Origin: Cenococcum geophilum 1.58
Taxonomy: Eukaryota; Ascomycota; Dothideomycetes; Gloniales; Gloniaceae
Length of the DNA stretch: 64,000 nucleotides
Assembly (NCBI GenBank): GCA_001692895.1
Contig: KV748230.1
Span: 496,001 to 560,000 of the forward strand
Reading direction: 5' to 3'
The position numbers and the translations under genes were made by a program. Position 1 is the stretch's first letter; the number at the start of each line of letters is the position of its first letter. The notes beneath the pieces are model-generated. The model had not been told where the DNA came from and searched no databases. It saw only the letters and a list, made by a program, of their open reading frames with translations. Positions 1 through 12,490 of the stretch are shown here, one piece after another.

Positions 1-3000
1 GAGATAATTAACTAGTTAATAATAAATAATGCAGCGCTAAAAGAAAGGGTTAATAGGATAGGAGTAATAAAGATCAAATTACTATTAATTAAAAGGTACT
101 TAGGAGAAAGATTAAAGCTTAAGGGATTTCTTACGTAAATGCACTTTAAAGTCACATAAGAAGGGGTAAAGCTACCTATACCTATGGATCGAATAACCTA
201 TATAGGACTATTCCTGTTAGGAAAAGCACTTAAGTAGTTTAAACCTTATCTTACAGAGATACAGGCGAATAGAATAATGACCACTAATTAGGAAGTGCGG
301 TTTATATTCTTAAGTTAGGAAGGTTTTGCAGAGTAACTTATATAGATATTTAGAGACCTAGAAGAAATAACTATAGTAAAAAGGAAACTCCAAAGTATTA
401 CGTAATAAACCTTAGTAATTAAGTATATAATATAGTTCCAGACGTTAGCTATATAAGTTAAGTGAAATAATAGGGCGCTTATAGCATAGTATAAGCAAGG
501 ACTTAAGGCTAAAGTCTAAAATATAATTATTCTAATAGAAGACGCGGACACTCTAAGAGAGTTAATGGATTAAGCGATTAAGATTAATAATTGGATCTAC
601 TAAAGGGAACAGGCTAAGAGAGGTTAGGATAGAGTTTTATAGTTATATAAGGCGTAGAGTACGTAGCAACTAAAGCTAAGTTAAAAACTATAGTACGGCG
701 CAGAGCTAATAGACCTAAGTGGTACTAAAGAAGCCTATAAAAGATAGAGTAAGAAACTATAAAAACCTAAAGGTTAAGGATCTAGTAATTATAGGACTAA
801 GGAGTAAAGGCTAAACTAGGGATCTTAGCAGTAGAAGACGTTTAGGCGGACTTTATAGTAAAGTTAATAGTTTAAAGATAGAGCTTATATAAATTATAGG
901 AAATAAGGTCATTTTATAAGGGATTATAAAGATAGTTAGAGTTACTATATAATAAAGGGAACCTAATTAGTAGAAGATATATACGTATAGAGGGATAATA
1001 GTATACTATAAGGAATAAAAGAATATTTAATTAGAAGTTTTACGTTTTATTATAATAACGTATACTAAATTTATAAAGACGCTAAGTATAGCGTAAGCTA
1101 TTAGCTATAGGAGCTAAAATCTATAGAGTATAGAGGAACTAATAAACTAGTTCATAGATCGGATATTAAAGACGATAAATTTAATAAAGGCGAAATATTT
1201 TATAATAATAAGGCAATAAAAGTAGCTTACTAGGAGTATACGGATCTTAGAGATATTATAATAGAGATAGAGGATAATTCCACTATAGAATAGGGAATAT
1301 TAGTAGGGATTAAGACCCCACTAGATATAATATCTATTACTTTATGAGATATAAGAGAAGTAGGATAGTAAACCACTTTAGCACTTAATAAAGGCAAGAA
1401 GCTAAAGGCTTAAGATTCTTAGGATAAGATAAGAAACGATTAAAACTCTTAAGAAGAGAGGAGGTATACCTAAGGACCTATAACGGACAGTAACCGATAG
1501 AGTAGGGCAGTAGCTTAGTTTAAAGATATATAAATAAGCTCGGGACAGAGTTTCCTATAGGCATAAGACTCTTAAGATAAGATAAGTAAGATTTAAGACT
1601 CTTAAGACGAGATAAGAACACTAAGTAAGCTTAGTTAGACTAAGGTAAGAGTAAAGCTTAAGATAGAAGCAAGCTTAGGATTAAGAATCCTATGGAATTA
1701 AGACTTTAAGATATAAATAAGGACCACTAATAAGATTAGAAATTCTATAGTATAAACAGCTACTAGATTAGGAGACAGGTATATAGACCTAGAAGACTTA
1801 CTAAGGGAATATAGTATTTAGCCTAAAGATTAGAAGACCAATACCAAGATTAAGAAGTAAGAAGACTTTAAGGATCTACTTATAAGACGCGAAAAGAAAG
1901 AAACCATAGAGGAATTTAGAGTAAGAATTACCTTATAGCAAGAATAGAAACTAGATAAAAGATCTAGTATATTAGGACGTATAAAGGATAGAGTATTGGT
2001 ATAAAGAATTACTAATAGGCCTAGAGCAGGCATATTAAGAGCTAAGTAGCTTACTAAACTAGAAAATAAAGAGGATTTAGGGATTTTAACTAGGTTTAAA
2101 AAACGATATATAAAGGGCTGTTACAATATAGTAATAAGAAAATACTTCCTTATAAATAAACCATATATACTCTAGTAGCTATACCAAAAGTAGTATAGGC
2201 AAAGGCATAATAATAAGTGGGAAGATTTCTATATATAGCTAGATAAGAAAGTTATCTAAAACCACCTAATTATGGAAAAAGCGATAAGTCATATTAAGGG
2301 AGCCTTAATTATAATATTAAAAGACCTAGAGGAGCAATTAGAGGACTAGAGAAGTAAAAGACGTATCTTAGTACCTGCGAATAAAGTTATAACGCTTAGA
2401 TTAATACGATAAAGGTTTAAACTTAAGGATAAAGACAAGCCGAGAGTTAACCTAAAGTATTAAGTATATTATACCTTGTTATAGATCGCATGTATAGATA
2501 ATATATATAATATATATAGAGCACTAAAGAATAAGTATTAAAAATACCCTATAAGAATATATTAGTTAGCAGAAGAGTAAAAGTATTAAAATGCTAAGTA
2601 TATATATGGCTGGCATTTAGTAGAAGTTTAGGAGTTAGGAGACTTAATACTTTAGCTAAGAAGATTCCTTATAGAAAAATGCCTAGACGGATAATAGTAG
2701 TGGGAATGCTTAGAGAATATATATTTATAGTATATTAAAGATAAAAAGCGAACTAAGTATTGGCTAAAGGTAGACTAAGTATAAATAGAATTAAGTAGCT
2801 AATAGTTAGGAAAAGTGGAGGCCCATAGAACTAGAGGGAGCTAGTAGTAGAGCCTTAAACCCTTAAAGGAATTTAAGGATAATACCTAAATTTACGAGTT
2901 AAGTAGTATAATTAACAGTTTAAAGTATTAATAGATAGTAGAGTAATAAGGAACTATATCTTACTAGCAGCAGTTAAAAGAATAGGATTACTATACAGAA

Positions 3001-4405
3001 AAAAGGAGCACTTTTACCTATTAGTGATAATTTTAGGAGATCTGATAGCCTATAGAGGAGGTATTATTAATCTTAAAATAGGACCTATTTAGTTAACTAT
3101 TAAAGGAAGACAAATTGAGATGTCTTTTAATATATTACTATTAGGAAATAATAAAGTAGTACTAGGAATGCCTTAGTTATAGGAGTATAATCTAAAAATT
3201 AATTAGGTTATAGGTTAGGTCGATATTAGGGATACTTAACGCTATAAGATATAATAGTAAGCCAAGTTAGTATAGTACTAAGTAGGAGTGACCTATAAAG
3301 AAACAGAGAAAGGACTAAGTTACGTACTAAAGAGATACTATAAGTATGGTAAGAAACTATAGTTAGCAAAAAGTAAAAAGCTATTAAAGTATATAGTATG
3401 GGACTATAAGATAGAGTTAGAACTAGAAATAAGTTTAAGGTTCTTTCTAACCTATAAACTTACTAAAGAAAAAGGTAGAGTATTAAAAGAGTTTATCCAG
3501 GAAAATTTACGAAAAGGATATATTAGACTATTATAGTTATTAACAGGTTATCCAGTACTATTTATATTAAAGAAAAATAGTAAACTAAGACTATATATTA
3601 ATTATAGACAGTTAAACAGCATTACTAGAAAGGATAGGTATTCTTTACCCTTAATTAGCGAAATCTAAGATAGGATAGGTAATGTGTAAATCTTTATAAA
3701 GATAGACCTAAGATAGGCGTACTATTAGATTAGAATTAAGAAAGGCGATAAATAGAAGGCAGCCTTTAGATTAAAGGAAGGACTATATAAACTATTAGTT
3801 ATATAATTTAGGCTTATAAACGCACTANNAANNTTNNANAAGCGTATTAANAATATATTAGGNNAATANTTNGATAAATTTGTTATAGTATACCTTAATA
3901 ATATTATTATCTACTTAATAAGTAAGGAAGAATATGGAGAATATATTAAATGGGTCTTAAAGAGACTATAAGAAGAATAGATGCTAGTAGCAATTAAGAA
4001 ATGCAAGTTCTTTACTAGGAAGACTAATTTTGTTAGATTTATTATTAAACTAGGCTAACTTAGTATAGATCTAAAGAAGATTAAGGCTATAGTAAATTGG
4101 TAGGAACTAGAGAACGTTATATAGTTAAGATTGTTTTTAGGGTTTTGTAATTACTGCAGAAGGTTTATAGTATAGTAGTTAAAGGATATTAAACTATTTA
4201 CGCGACTTATAAAGAAAGAAGAACTATAGGCATAGGGAGAGAAATAGTGAGAACTCTTTAAGAAAGTTAAAGAGTTGTTTACCTAGGAACTAGTTCTTAA
4301 GATCTATTAACTAGGACTAGAGACGGTTATAGAAATAGATGTATTAGATTATATACTAGGGGTATACTTTATATAGAGATATTAAAATAGATGGCACCTA
4401 GTAGC

Positions 4406-4988
4406 TGTTATGCCTTGCGCTACCTATACGTTACGTATGGGCTGGAGAGCTTATAGACATTCCAACCGGCAGCCCGTCCAGTCGCGAGACACTGCTGCTA
4501 CCTTTTTGGTGGTTTGTATGGCCGAGTGGGTTGGGCTTAGGCATAACAATGTGTCTCGCGACTACCCGGAGGTCAGTGTTCGATCCGTAGTAGGTGAACA
4601 TTCACGAGTACGGGACAGCCTAAGCGACTGCACTCTCTGCAGTCAGTGCGGGGTATCGCACATGCTTGCTGGAGGTCACCTTATTGAGCTTAACGCTAGC
4701 TAGGGTGCTGGCGGACGCCTCGCGATTGCAGCTAGGGTGCTGCGGGCAGCTCGCGCGCTGCGTGGCCAAGACCACCTGGCGAAAGGCCAGCCATTTGTCG
4801 CAGTCCAGGCGCCTGAGGACATGCGCCCTAGGAGGGGGTGCAGTTGTCATGCCTTGCGCTACCAATACGTCACGTATGGGCTGGAGAGCTTATAAGACAT
4901 TCCAACCGGCAGCCCGTCCAGTCGCGAGACACTGCTGCTACCTTTTTGGTGGTTTGTATGGCCGAGTGGGTTAGGCTTAGGCATAATA
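4406..4988 (+). mobile_element. TRIM-like miniature LTR element inserted in A1 pol
   Basis: Two nearly identical direct repeats, 4406-4548 and 4845-4988 (143-144 bp), begin TGTTATGCCT or TGTCATGCCT and end AGGCATAACA or AGGCATAATA, so each repeat has 10-bp inverted termini of TG...CA type. They flank about 296 bp of unrelated GC-rich DNA with no credible ORF. A purine run (GGAGGGGG) precedes the right repeat, as a polypurine tract would. Target duplication: GTAGC at 4401-4405 and GTGGC at 4989-4993. The A2 copy lacks the insert at the matching site (near 37.41 kb), giving an empty-site allele. The two repeats are close in sequence and the element is far less decayed than its host, so it is younger. 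Confidence 0.85.
4519..4586 (+). promoter_or_regulatory. tRNA-like Pol III A box and B box
   Basis: TGGCCGAGTGGG at 4519-4530 fits the A-box consensus TRGYNNANNNGG in the form typical of Leu/Ser tRNAs. GTTCGATCC at 4578-4586 fits the B box. Their spacing (about 48 nt between boxes) suits a long-variable-arm tRNA. The A box lies in the left direct repeat and the B box in the interior; the right repeat has only the A box. This could be an internal Pol III promoter or a tRNA-derived (SINE-like) piece. Transcription is not shown. Confidence 0.5.
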
Positions 4989-6025
4989 GTGGCGTACTAT
5001 AGTCGGAAGATAACACTACTAGAGTTAAACTATAACATCTATAATAAAGAGTTATTAGGTATAGTTGCAGTATTAAAGGAATAGAGAGCATTCTTATAAG
5101 GCACTAAGAAACCATTTATAGTTAAAATAAATTATAAGAACCTAATAGGATTCCTAATAATAAAGGAACTTAACTAAAGATAGGTTAGATGGGCAGAGAT
5201 GCTTACGGAATATTATTTTAAAATTTAGTATATTAAGGGCATAGACAATACAAGAGTAGACGCTCTAAGTTATAAAGCTAAACTATAAAATAATAAGAAG
5301 CTATTAGGGGCTTTACTGCGAAAAGATATAGACGGATTAATTAGGTATAATTATCTAAGAATTATAGCAACTTAGGAAAATAGAGAACTAGAAAAAGTTT
5401 ATAAGATACTAAAAAGCTTTTAGGTATAAAGAATTTTAGAAGTATAGCTAGAAGATCTATAAACGGATATATACGAAAATTAAGAAGCTAAGTATATCCT
5501 AAGAAGCATAGCAGAGCAATTTATAGAAGATTTCTATAGAGGAATAACCTAAGAACATAATGGAGCTATAGGCTTAGTGTTAAGACTCTAAGAGGAGTAT
5601 ATTATTAATGGAATCTAGGGCTTAGTATAAAAAGTTATAAGAGAATATCTAGATTGCTAAAGGAATAAACTAATAAGGTATAAGCTATATAGAGGGCTAT
5701 AACCTATTAAGATACTAAAGAGACTATAAGAGGTTATATTATGGGACTTTATTATTAAATTACTAAAGTTAAGAGATCCTATTACCGGGTAAGATTATAA
5801 CGCGATCTTAGTAATAGTAGATAAGCTTATAAAGTGGGGATACTTTATAGCATATACAGAAGAGATATTAGTAGAAGATATCGCTAGAATCTATATTAAA
5901 GAAGTGTTTATAAGATATAGAGCATTAAATAAGATTATATTAGATAGAGATTTAAGATTTATAGCAGTATTTTAAGAAGTATTCTTAGCGGAATAAGGAG
6001 TTAGAGTAGTAACTTCCACCGTATA

Positions 6026-7315
6026 CAGTGCCTCGCCATAAGTTTGTGCACACCCGAAATCTCACCAAAATTAACAACTCCGTCCGACCACCATATAACA
6101 CCGCAGCAATTAAATACAGCCAATTTGATATATAAATAATTCAATTATAGTTAATACTTTGTCTGCCAGCCATGTGCTTTTCATACTGCGCGTAGTCGTT
6201 TTTCCATACTGTCGATTAAGCTCCGTAGTAGGCCTTGATTGAGGGCCATCCACGCCTCCTTGCACGCCTCAATTAAACAATCCAAGTCTTCACGACTGCG
6301 TCCCATTTGTTTAAGCTCTGGATGAAGCTTAACAACCTTCTTCTTTAGGGCCCACTAAAGGTTTTCAATTGGATTTAAATCGGGGGAGTAGGGAGGGAAC
6401 TCTAAGGTCCAAACGCCGTGCGTTTTAAGCCATTTCTTTACAAGATTTAAGTTATGGATTAGAGCGTTATCCATTTAATAGACGTTAAGAGGTTCGTAGA
6501 TCGGAATAAGGCCCTCCTCTAAGGCCCAGATGTAGCTTCGGGCGCTATAGCCGTGCTTTCGCGCCAAGGGGTCCCTTTCTATAGCAATCAACTCCAATCG
6601 GCCGTCGTACCAGAAGACGGCGTAGATCATCTGCGTAAGGGTCTTCCCTAGAGATACTTCCTCAATCTTATCGTGGTCCCATTTTTCTAAAGACACTCAG
6701 AAAACCCAAGCAGGCTTCTTTCCTGCTCCGCGTTTATATAAACATTTATCAGAAAACTTAACGCGTGTCCATGGAAATCCTTTAAACTTCTGAGCCCAGC
6801 GAAGCCTCTTACGGGCTACCGCTGGCGTCAGCTTTGGTCTCTTCTTCGCGAGCCACTTCGTAATATAGAATTTACTAAGGAATCGTTGTAAAGTCCTATG
6901 TGATACGTTAATACCGGCCGCTTCGCATTTAAGAGCCGCATACTTAATACGAGGGTGCTTTCAGACAATACAAAGGACTAGACGCTTTTGGTAACGAGTA
7001 AGCTTCTCGGGCGCACCAGATCGAGGTAAGGAGTTGACTGTTTGGTGGTCGTTCCAGCGTTGAATTGTGTTATAAACTGCACGACGACTGCAGTGATATT
7101 TGGACGCGATTTCAGTCTTTTTTTCACCCGCTTCTACAGAGGAAAGAATTCCAGCTCGTTGCGCATCTGAAAGCTCACCACCAGGCCTTCTATTTCCACT
7201 AATTACTGTGCCAAACGAGCGTTGCATTGATGCGTTGTAAGTGGTAGGATTTAGTAAGAATATCGCGATCGTGTTGTTTTGGTTCGCGTGTGCACGGACT
7301 TTTGGCGAGGCACTG
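6026..7315 (-). mobile_element. Tc1/mariner transposon, 1290 bp, inserted in A1
   Basis: Terminal inverted repeats open CAGTGCCTCGCCAWAAGT and continue to GTGCACAC. They sit at 6026 onward and, reversed, up to 7315. TA duplications flank the element (6024-6025 and 7316-7317), and the A1 sequence resumes cleanly on both sides. One transposase gene occupies the minus strand. The element keeps much more coding sense than the surrounding Gypsy copy, so it arrived after A1 had landed and largely decayed. Confidence 0.92.
6181..7227 (-). pseudogene. Tc1/mariner transposase (about 348 aa, interrupted)
   Basis: The coding frame starts at the ATG at 7227 (MQRSFGTVISGNRRPGGELS) and runs to a TGA at 6181-6183 in one frame, interrupted by four in-frame stops. 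The N-terminal ~90 residues form helix-turn-helix DNA-binding modules (EIASKYHCSRRAVYNTIQRW). The middle and C-terminal parts carry the DDE-type catalytic core: an aspartate in KFSDKCLYKR, a second in MDNALIHN, and a third in PPYSPDLNPIEN, spaced as in the DD34D group. C-terminal ending: LIDSMEKRLRAV. It would have cut and pasted the element at TA dinucleotides. With the stops it is inactive, but the catalytic residues are still readable. Confidence 0.88.
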
Positions 7316-9166
7316 TATTATCCGCAGATAAACGGTTAAATAAAAAGACTAAATTAGATACTAGAATAGTATCTAAGGCACTATATTAATTATACGCAGA
7401 ATAATTAGGTATTGTTACTACTAGTTATACAGTTTATATATAATATAACACCTTAAGAAGGAATAGGCATATTACTATTTAAGGCAAATTACGGGTATAA
7501 GCCAAGAATAGTGTTATTACTATAATAAGTAAAGAAAATAAGTAGTATAGCTAAAGAAAGGATAAAGACGTTAATAAATCTTTATATAGACCTTATAGAA
7601 TTAATAAAGAAAGTATAAAAGAGAATAAAAAAGTACTATAATGCTAAAAGATCTAAGGGACTAAATCTTAAGGAGGGAGATAAAGTATAGCTACTATATA
7701 AAAATTTTAAGAGTTAACGACTAAGCAAGAAGTTAGACTATATTAGACTAGGACCTTTTAAAATTATATAAAGGATTTTACTGGTTATGTTTAAGTTAGA
7801 CCTACTAGCTAGAATAAAGATCTACCCTATATAGTATATTATAATGCTAGAGCTAGTACACAGGAATATTAAGCTATTAGTTTACGAGGCAGATATATAT
7901 AGAGGATAAGAAGAAGATAAATGGCAAGTTTTAAAGATCGTTAATTATAAAAATATTAACGACGAAATATAGTATAAGGTTAAGTAGATAGGCTATACTA
8001 AGACTACCTAGGAACTACTAAAAAATTAAAAAAAAAAAAAACGCTATAGGAAAGGTATAGGAGTATTAAAAGAGATTAGGTTAGGCAGTATTAATAAAAA
8101 AGGATTACTAAAGAATGAGTTACCTAAGGGGGACCTAAGAAGAGCAGTTACCGAACTACTTAGATCTATTTCCTTCTCTATTAAAAGAAAGTTTATTTTT
8201 TTATTATTAAGTTCTTATAGACCCTATTCTATAAGTTTCTACTCCTTAAAATGTACCTTCTTACGAACCTTCTTAAGACGGATTAACTAAGTGGACGCCG
8301 TAAGACGAGACTTAAGGGCCTGTTGCTGAGTATTGGCAGCCTCCCGTTTTATATTATAAGAGTAATATAACTCCGCCAATATAACGGATAGTTTATTATC
8401 TAGCCGTGTAGTAATAAATTAAACACGGGACCCTAAGATAAATTAATTAAGGAACTAGACGACTATTAAGGGCAATAGGTTGCGTATATTTAGTATTAAA
8501 GATAGAGCGAATATCATAGGACGAATAAATATTCGCTTTAGTGCACTCTAAATAAGAGGACGGTTATTGTAAAGATGGGTTTGCCAATATAATATAAACT
8601 AACCCCTCTTTTAAACAGCAAGAATATAGAGACGGTATAATCTCACTAAGAGATAATATTGCAGCAATAGTGCGGATATAACGAGTAGTTAAGGAAAAAG
8701 AAATTGCTTTAGATATAATAAGTAATAATATTAACTAAATTAATTAGATAGATATTATACCTCTAATAAACAACTTAGAGATATTTAGGATCTTTAAGGA
8801 CAAAGATAAAAAGGAAGGAGATAGTGTTACGGACGCTTTAAGTATAATATTACAACTACTAGGAAGAGAGTTAGAAGAAGCTAGTTGGTTAATATAAGTA
8901 CGGTCTAAAATAGAGCTAATAGAACTATATAACGAGGAATGGTAACTAAGGTTATATAATATAATCTATATAATCTATAAGATCTATATAATCTATAATA
9001 GAGTAAATAGAGTATACGTATATTGCGTATAAGGAGGATTTTATAGAAGTACGGTTGTGTATTTAAGGACCCTTAGTCCCTACCTAAATAGTTCCTTCCT
9101 TATAGTAATTCTTAGAATATAATTAGAGTTAATTTATTAGGCAACCACTCCACCAGTTATTATTAC

Positions 9167-11260
9167 TGTCTGTACGAGTAGAGGTTACGTGGTTATGTCT
9201 CTGATTAGTCATCCTTACGGTGACTCATCAGCCCCCTATTTAGGCACCGCGATCCTTACGATCCTCTGCGAAAGAACACGAATGAATTAAAGAACCTGTT
9301 ACCTTATATTGCAATTGCAGTACCCCCGGGTGATACCGACACTGATTAGTTGATATTACAGATCAGCCAGGTGTTATTACGAAGAGAGGTATTACGCGAT
9401 CGCTCCTACCAAGGCCCGTCGACCACGTTGTGTTTGCTAAGGAGAACCCTTCCTGTATAGGCCCTGGGAACTTAAAGAACCGACTCCTCCAAGGCTTCGT
9501 TCGGTTCGCGTCCATCACGCAAATTAACCCCGTACGATCTCTTTACTGAGTGCCAGTACCCCTAATACCCAAGAGAGACACTACGCGATCGCTCCTACTA
9601 AGGCCCGTTGATCACGTCGCGTTTGCTAAGGAGAACCCTTCCTGTATAGGCCCTGGGAACTTAAAGAACCGACTCCTCTAAGGCTTCGTTTGGTTCGCGT
9701 CCACTATGTAAAATTAACACCCAGTACGACCTCTTTACTGAGCGCCAGTACACCTAGCAGCGTCAGCAGCACCCCTACCTACACCCCTACCTACACCACG
9801 ACCTACACTACGACCTAAACCACGACCTACGCTAGCTAATTATGTCCGACATAAGAACCTAACGTCCGAACTGGGCTAACGGAATTACCCTAACCAACGA
9901 GACTACTGCAGAGGATATCACCAATTACATTTACTTTAAAATTAATGAGTATACTAGCTACAACTTTAAGGACAAAACCCTATGGGATTTATACCAAGAG
10001 GACTTTAATAATTTTGAGGTATAAACATTTAAGGAAGCTGATAGGTCTGCAATTAAAAGACTTAAACAACTGCTCCGACATAATGGAGTATGGGTCTTTA
10101 ATAAAAAGAGCAAGCCAGTACCGCAAGCACTGTACGACGTCGCTCACGAGGACGACCGTACGGAATGGTCAGATGCAGAAATTCAGCTATATATCAACAG
10201 CGAAGGACCCTTTAATTCGTATGCTATTAACTATCGTCTCAAATTACGCCCACTTGCCACCACCCCTAGGACACCTTAACCACCTGTTGCGTCTACACCC
10301 CAGCAAGCTCCGTCTAAGCAAGCTGCTCCATCCGCACAAGCTCCGCCTGCACAAGCTCCGTCCGCGCAAGCTCCGTCTATATAAGCTCCGCCTACATAAG
10401 CCTTGTCCGCGCAAGCTCTGTCCACACAAGCTCCACCCGCGTAAGCTCCGCTAGCCTTACCCTCTTCCTTAACTAAAGCTAAGGATTTACGGCAGCTAAG
10501 CTCGTATAAACCTCTGCAACCTGCCCAGCAATGGTATAACTTAGCTCTAGCTGTCTTAAATGACCTTCCTACGGCCGAGCTCCCCTTACCTACAAACGTT
10601 ACGGCTCCCTCTGCGAACGTTATGGTTCCCTCTACGAATGTCACAGCTCCCTCTACGAATACCCCTGTGACACCTCAAACACCTGTTGCATTTGTACCCC
10701 AACAACCTGCCTAGCAACAGTACAATTTTCAGCAGCCTGCCCAGCAGCAGTAGTACGACCCTCGGCAACCTGGCCGACAACAGCATACCCTATTGCAATT
10801 TACCCGACAACAGCAACCAGACCNAGGAGGAGGAGGAACAACGTTATACAATGCTTGGACACCTCAGTAATACCTTATACGCGCCTACCTGTCTCCACCG
10901 CGATATCCGCAATGTTTACGATATCCGCAATATCCGCAATATCCGCAACGATATCCGCAACGTCTACAATATCCGTAATATTCGCAATACTTGAATATCC
11001 GCGATTACTGCCCCGAGCACCTGTTGACCTATATACTTCTCCTTTATACTTTCTTACCTTCTTTCCTTTTTGTAAATGTCGCCAGTGTCTGTATGAGTAG
11101 AGGTTACGTGGTTATGTCTCTGATTAGTCATCCTTACGGTGACTTATCAGCCCCCTATTTAGGCACCGCGATCCTTACGATCCTCTGCGAAAGAACACGA
11201 ATGAATTAAAGAACCTGTTACCTTATATTGCAATTGCAGTACCCCCGGGTGATACCGACA
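9167..11260 (+). mobile_element. Short non-autonomous LTR element with gag-like region
   Basis: Nearly identical 175-bp LTRs (9167-9341 and 11086-11260) run from TGTCTGTA to ATACCGACA. The target duplication is a perfect ATTAC (9162-9166 and 11261-11265) inside the LTR of A1. The 1.74-kb interior starts with a 189-bp tandem duplication and then holds a plus-strand gag-like coding region from about 9842 that becomes Pro/Ala/Gln-rich after 10.26 kb. No protease, reverse transcriptase or integrase is visible, so it would depend on a partner element. The region is broken in a few places. The LTRs differ at only a few transition sites, so it is among the youngest insertions here. Confidence 0.85.
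9383..9757 (+). repeat. 189-bp tandem duplication in element leader
   Basis: Two adjacent units share the string ACGCGATCGCTCCTAC, the string GCTAAGGAGAACCCTTCCTG and the string CTTTACTGAG. They start near 9383 and 9572. They sit between the left LTR and the gag-like region of the 9167-11260 element, where a packaging or dimerisation leader would lie. Function unknown. Confidence 0.8.
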
Positions 11261-11347
11261 ATTACGTTGTTAACTTTAACTTACTTTACCTATACACCTA
11301 GCCTATTAACGAGCCTATCGTAGTACTTACTATAAGGTTCCGTTACA

Positions 11348-12345
11348 CTTTAATTACTTTATTATTATATCTGTACTCCCTAGTATGCTATATTTAGTAG
11401 AGTAAATAGGTTAGCTAGGGCTTTAGGAAAGGAAATCTAGGCTATTTTATAGAGCTATAAGGCTTTCTAGGATTTCTTATAGGGTCTCTTATATATTTCT
11501 TACTTTAAGATAATTAGCTTTCTAGCTGGCCGTAAAGGCGTAAATCTGCTCGCGTACGTCTATAATATTATTATTGTCTTTAATTTCTAATCCTAATTAG
11601 ATCTTAAGTTCCTCTTAAGTAGAGGCAGCTCTCTTAAATAAGCTTACTTTAGGTGCCATTGTTAGCTTTTTAGGGTTCGTTAGTATTATACGCTTTAGTT
11701 TTAATTCTAGGGGTATAGGTCTAATCCTATCTAGCTTATAAGGTGGGATATTATCTAGGCCTTCCCAGGTAGTATAGAGTTGTTTTAGTGTCTAAGTATA
11801 GCGCGTTAACGCGTTATTGTAGACGAAGTTTCTTTTAGGGTAGGATATTATTAAGGCCTTCCCAGGTAGGGTAAATAAGCTTAGTATAATATTACGGCTT
11901 ATATAAATGCCTCTAAACTAAAGCTTGTAGAATGCTGTATTATAAAAATACTAAGCTAAGGAGAAGGGAAAAAAGGGGTCGCTAGGACCGATATAAACAA
12001 ATATATAAGGGGGTAACATAAATGGCTTAAACGCCCCCCCTACTATTATAAAGAGGAAAATAAGCGAGCCCCAAGTAATATAGCAGGGCTAGGTTATTTT
12101 GTGTACCATATTAGCAGGGGGGGCGTCTAAGGCATTGATGTTACCCCCTTGTATAGGGTGAGCCGCTAAGGCGCTAGCTCCGGGCAAGCTAATTGCGGGT
12201 CGGCAGAATATAGTAGAATTTGGCAGGTAACGTGCGATAGCGCCGTTATAATACCTAGCCTATTAATAAGTCTACCGTAGTTCCTACTACAAGGCTTCGT
12301 TATATAAGTTCGTTAAATTTAGCAAAATATACATCCTCTACCCTA
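11348..12345. other. Decayed repeat DNA without intact gene
   Basis: AT-rich, TA-rich sequence with RIP-like look. Faint minus-strand coding sense around 11.35-11.68 kb (a start-like region near ATGGCACC reversed) suggests a gag-like fossil, but no family can be assigned. A GC-richer patch at 12.11-12.24 kb is unassigned. Confidence 0.4.
12251..12304 (+). repeat. Scrap of a Gypsy-A LTR 3' end
   Basis: Matches the last ~54 bp of the A1/A2 LTRs (from ATACCTAGCCTATTAA to the terminal GTTATA), about 950 bp beyond the end of A1. It shows that a third copy of the family once ended here. Confidence 0.7.
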
Positions 12346-12490
12346 GTATCCCTTCAAACGTTAGCGTTCAACCTTATCGATAAGATAATGGGTCCGTGCA
12401 TATAACACTAAAAGTTTGTTCATTTAGGGTTCCTTATTGGCTAAAATCTTATCGATAACGTTGGACATAACTTGACGTTTAAAGGGATAC
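12346..12490. mobile_element. 145-bp MITE, TA target duplication
   Basis: Terminal inverted repeats of about 45 bp begin GTATCCCTTYAAACGT and include TTATCGATAAGAT on their inner side (near 12.38 and 12.47 kb). Flanking TA is at 12344-12345 and 12491-12492. It has no coding potential. It belongs to the same family as the 285-bp MITE at 13191-13475. Confidence 0.8.

Larger units (their letters stand above)
1..11347 (+). mobile_element. Ty3/Gypsy chromovirus fossil A1 (5' end outside window)
   Basis: Decayed LTR retrotransposon read left to right. Its parts are recognised by collinear match to copy A2 (32.98-43.28 kb): a gag zinc-knuckle region near 0.88-0.95 kb, an aspartic protease region near 2.93 kb, reverse transcriptase around 3.5-4.0 kb, RNase H and integrase to about 7.9 kb, a chromodomain near 7.96-8.04 kb, a purine-rich tract and then the 3' LTR from 8825. 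It is heavily decayed, with many breaks and RIP-like composition, so it is old. Three elements lie inside it: a TRIM at 4406-4988, a mariner at 6026-7315 and an LTR element at 9167-11260. Without them about 7.4 kb remains. The 5' LTR is beyond the window edge. Confidence 0.9.
8825..11347 (+). repeat. 3' LTR of Gypsy A1, split by a later element
   Basis: The two halves, 8825-9166 and 11266-11347, together make about 424 bp. They match the A2 LTRs (23002-23422 and 42874-43276). The LTR opens TGTTACGGAC and closes CCGTTACA, and is preceded by a purine-rich tract. The interruption is the LTR element at 9167-11260. Confidence 0.85.

Noticed and set aside
4410-4974. Overlapping ORFs in the TRIM-like element as genes
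   Set aside because: They run across the direct repeats on both strands with no protein-like pattern; GC-rich DNA leaves frames open by chance.
10244-10786. Minus-strand ORFs rich in Arg/Gly/Ala
   Set aside because: Mirror images of the Pro/Ala/Gln-rich tract of the gag-like region on the plus strand.
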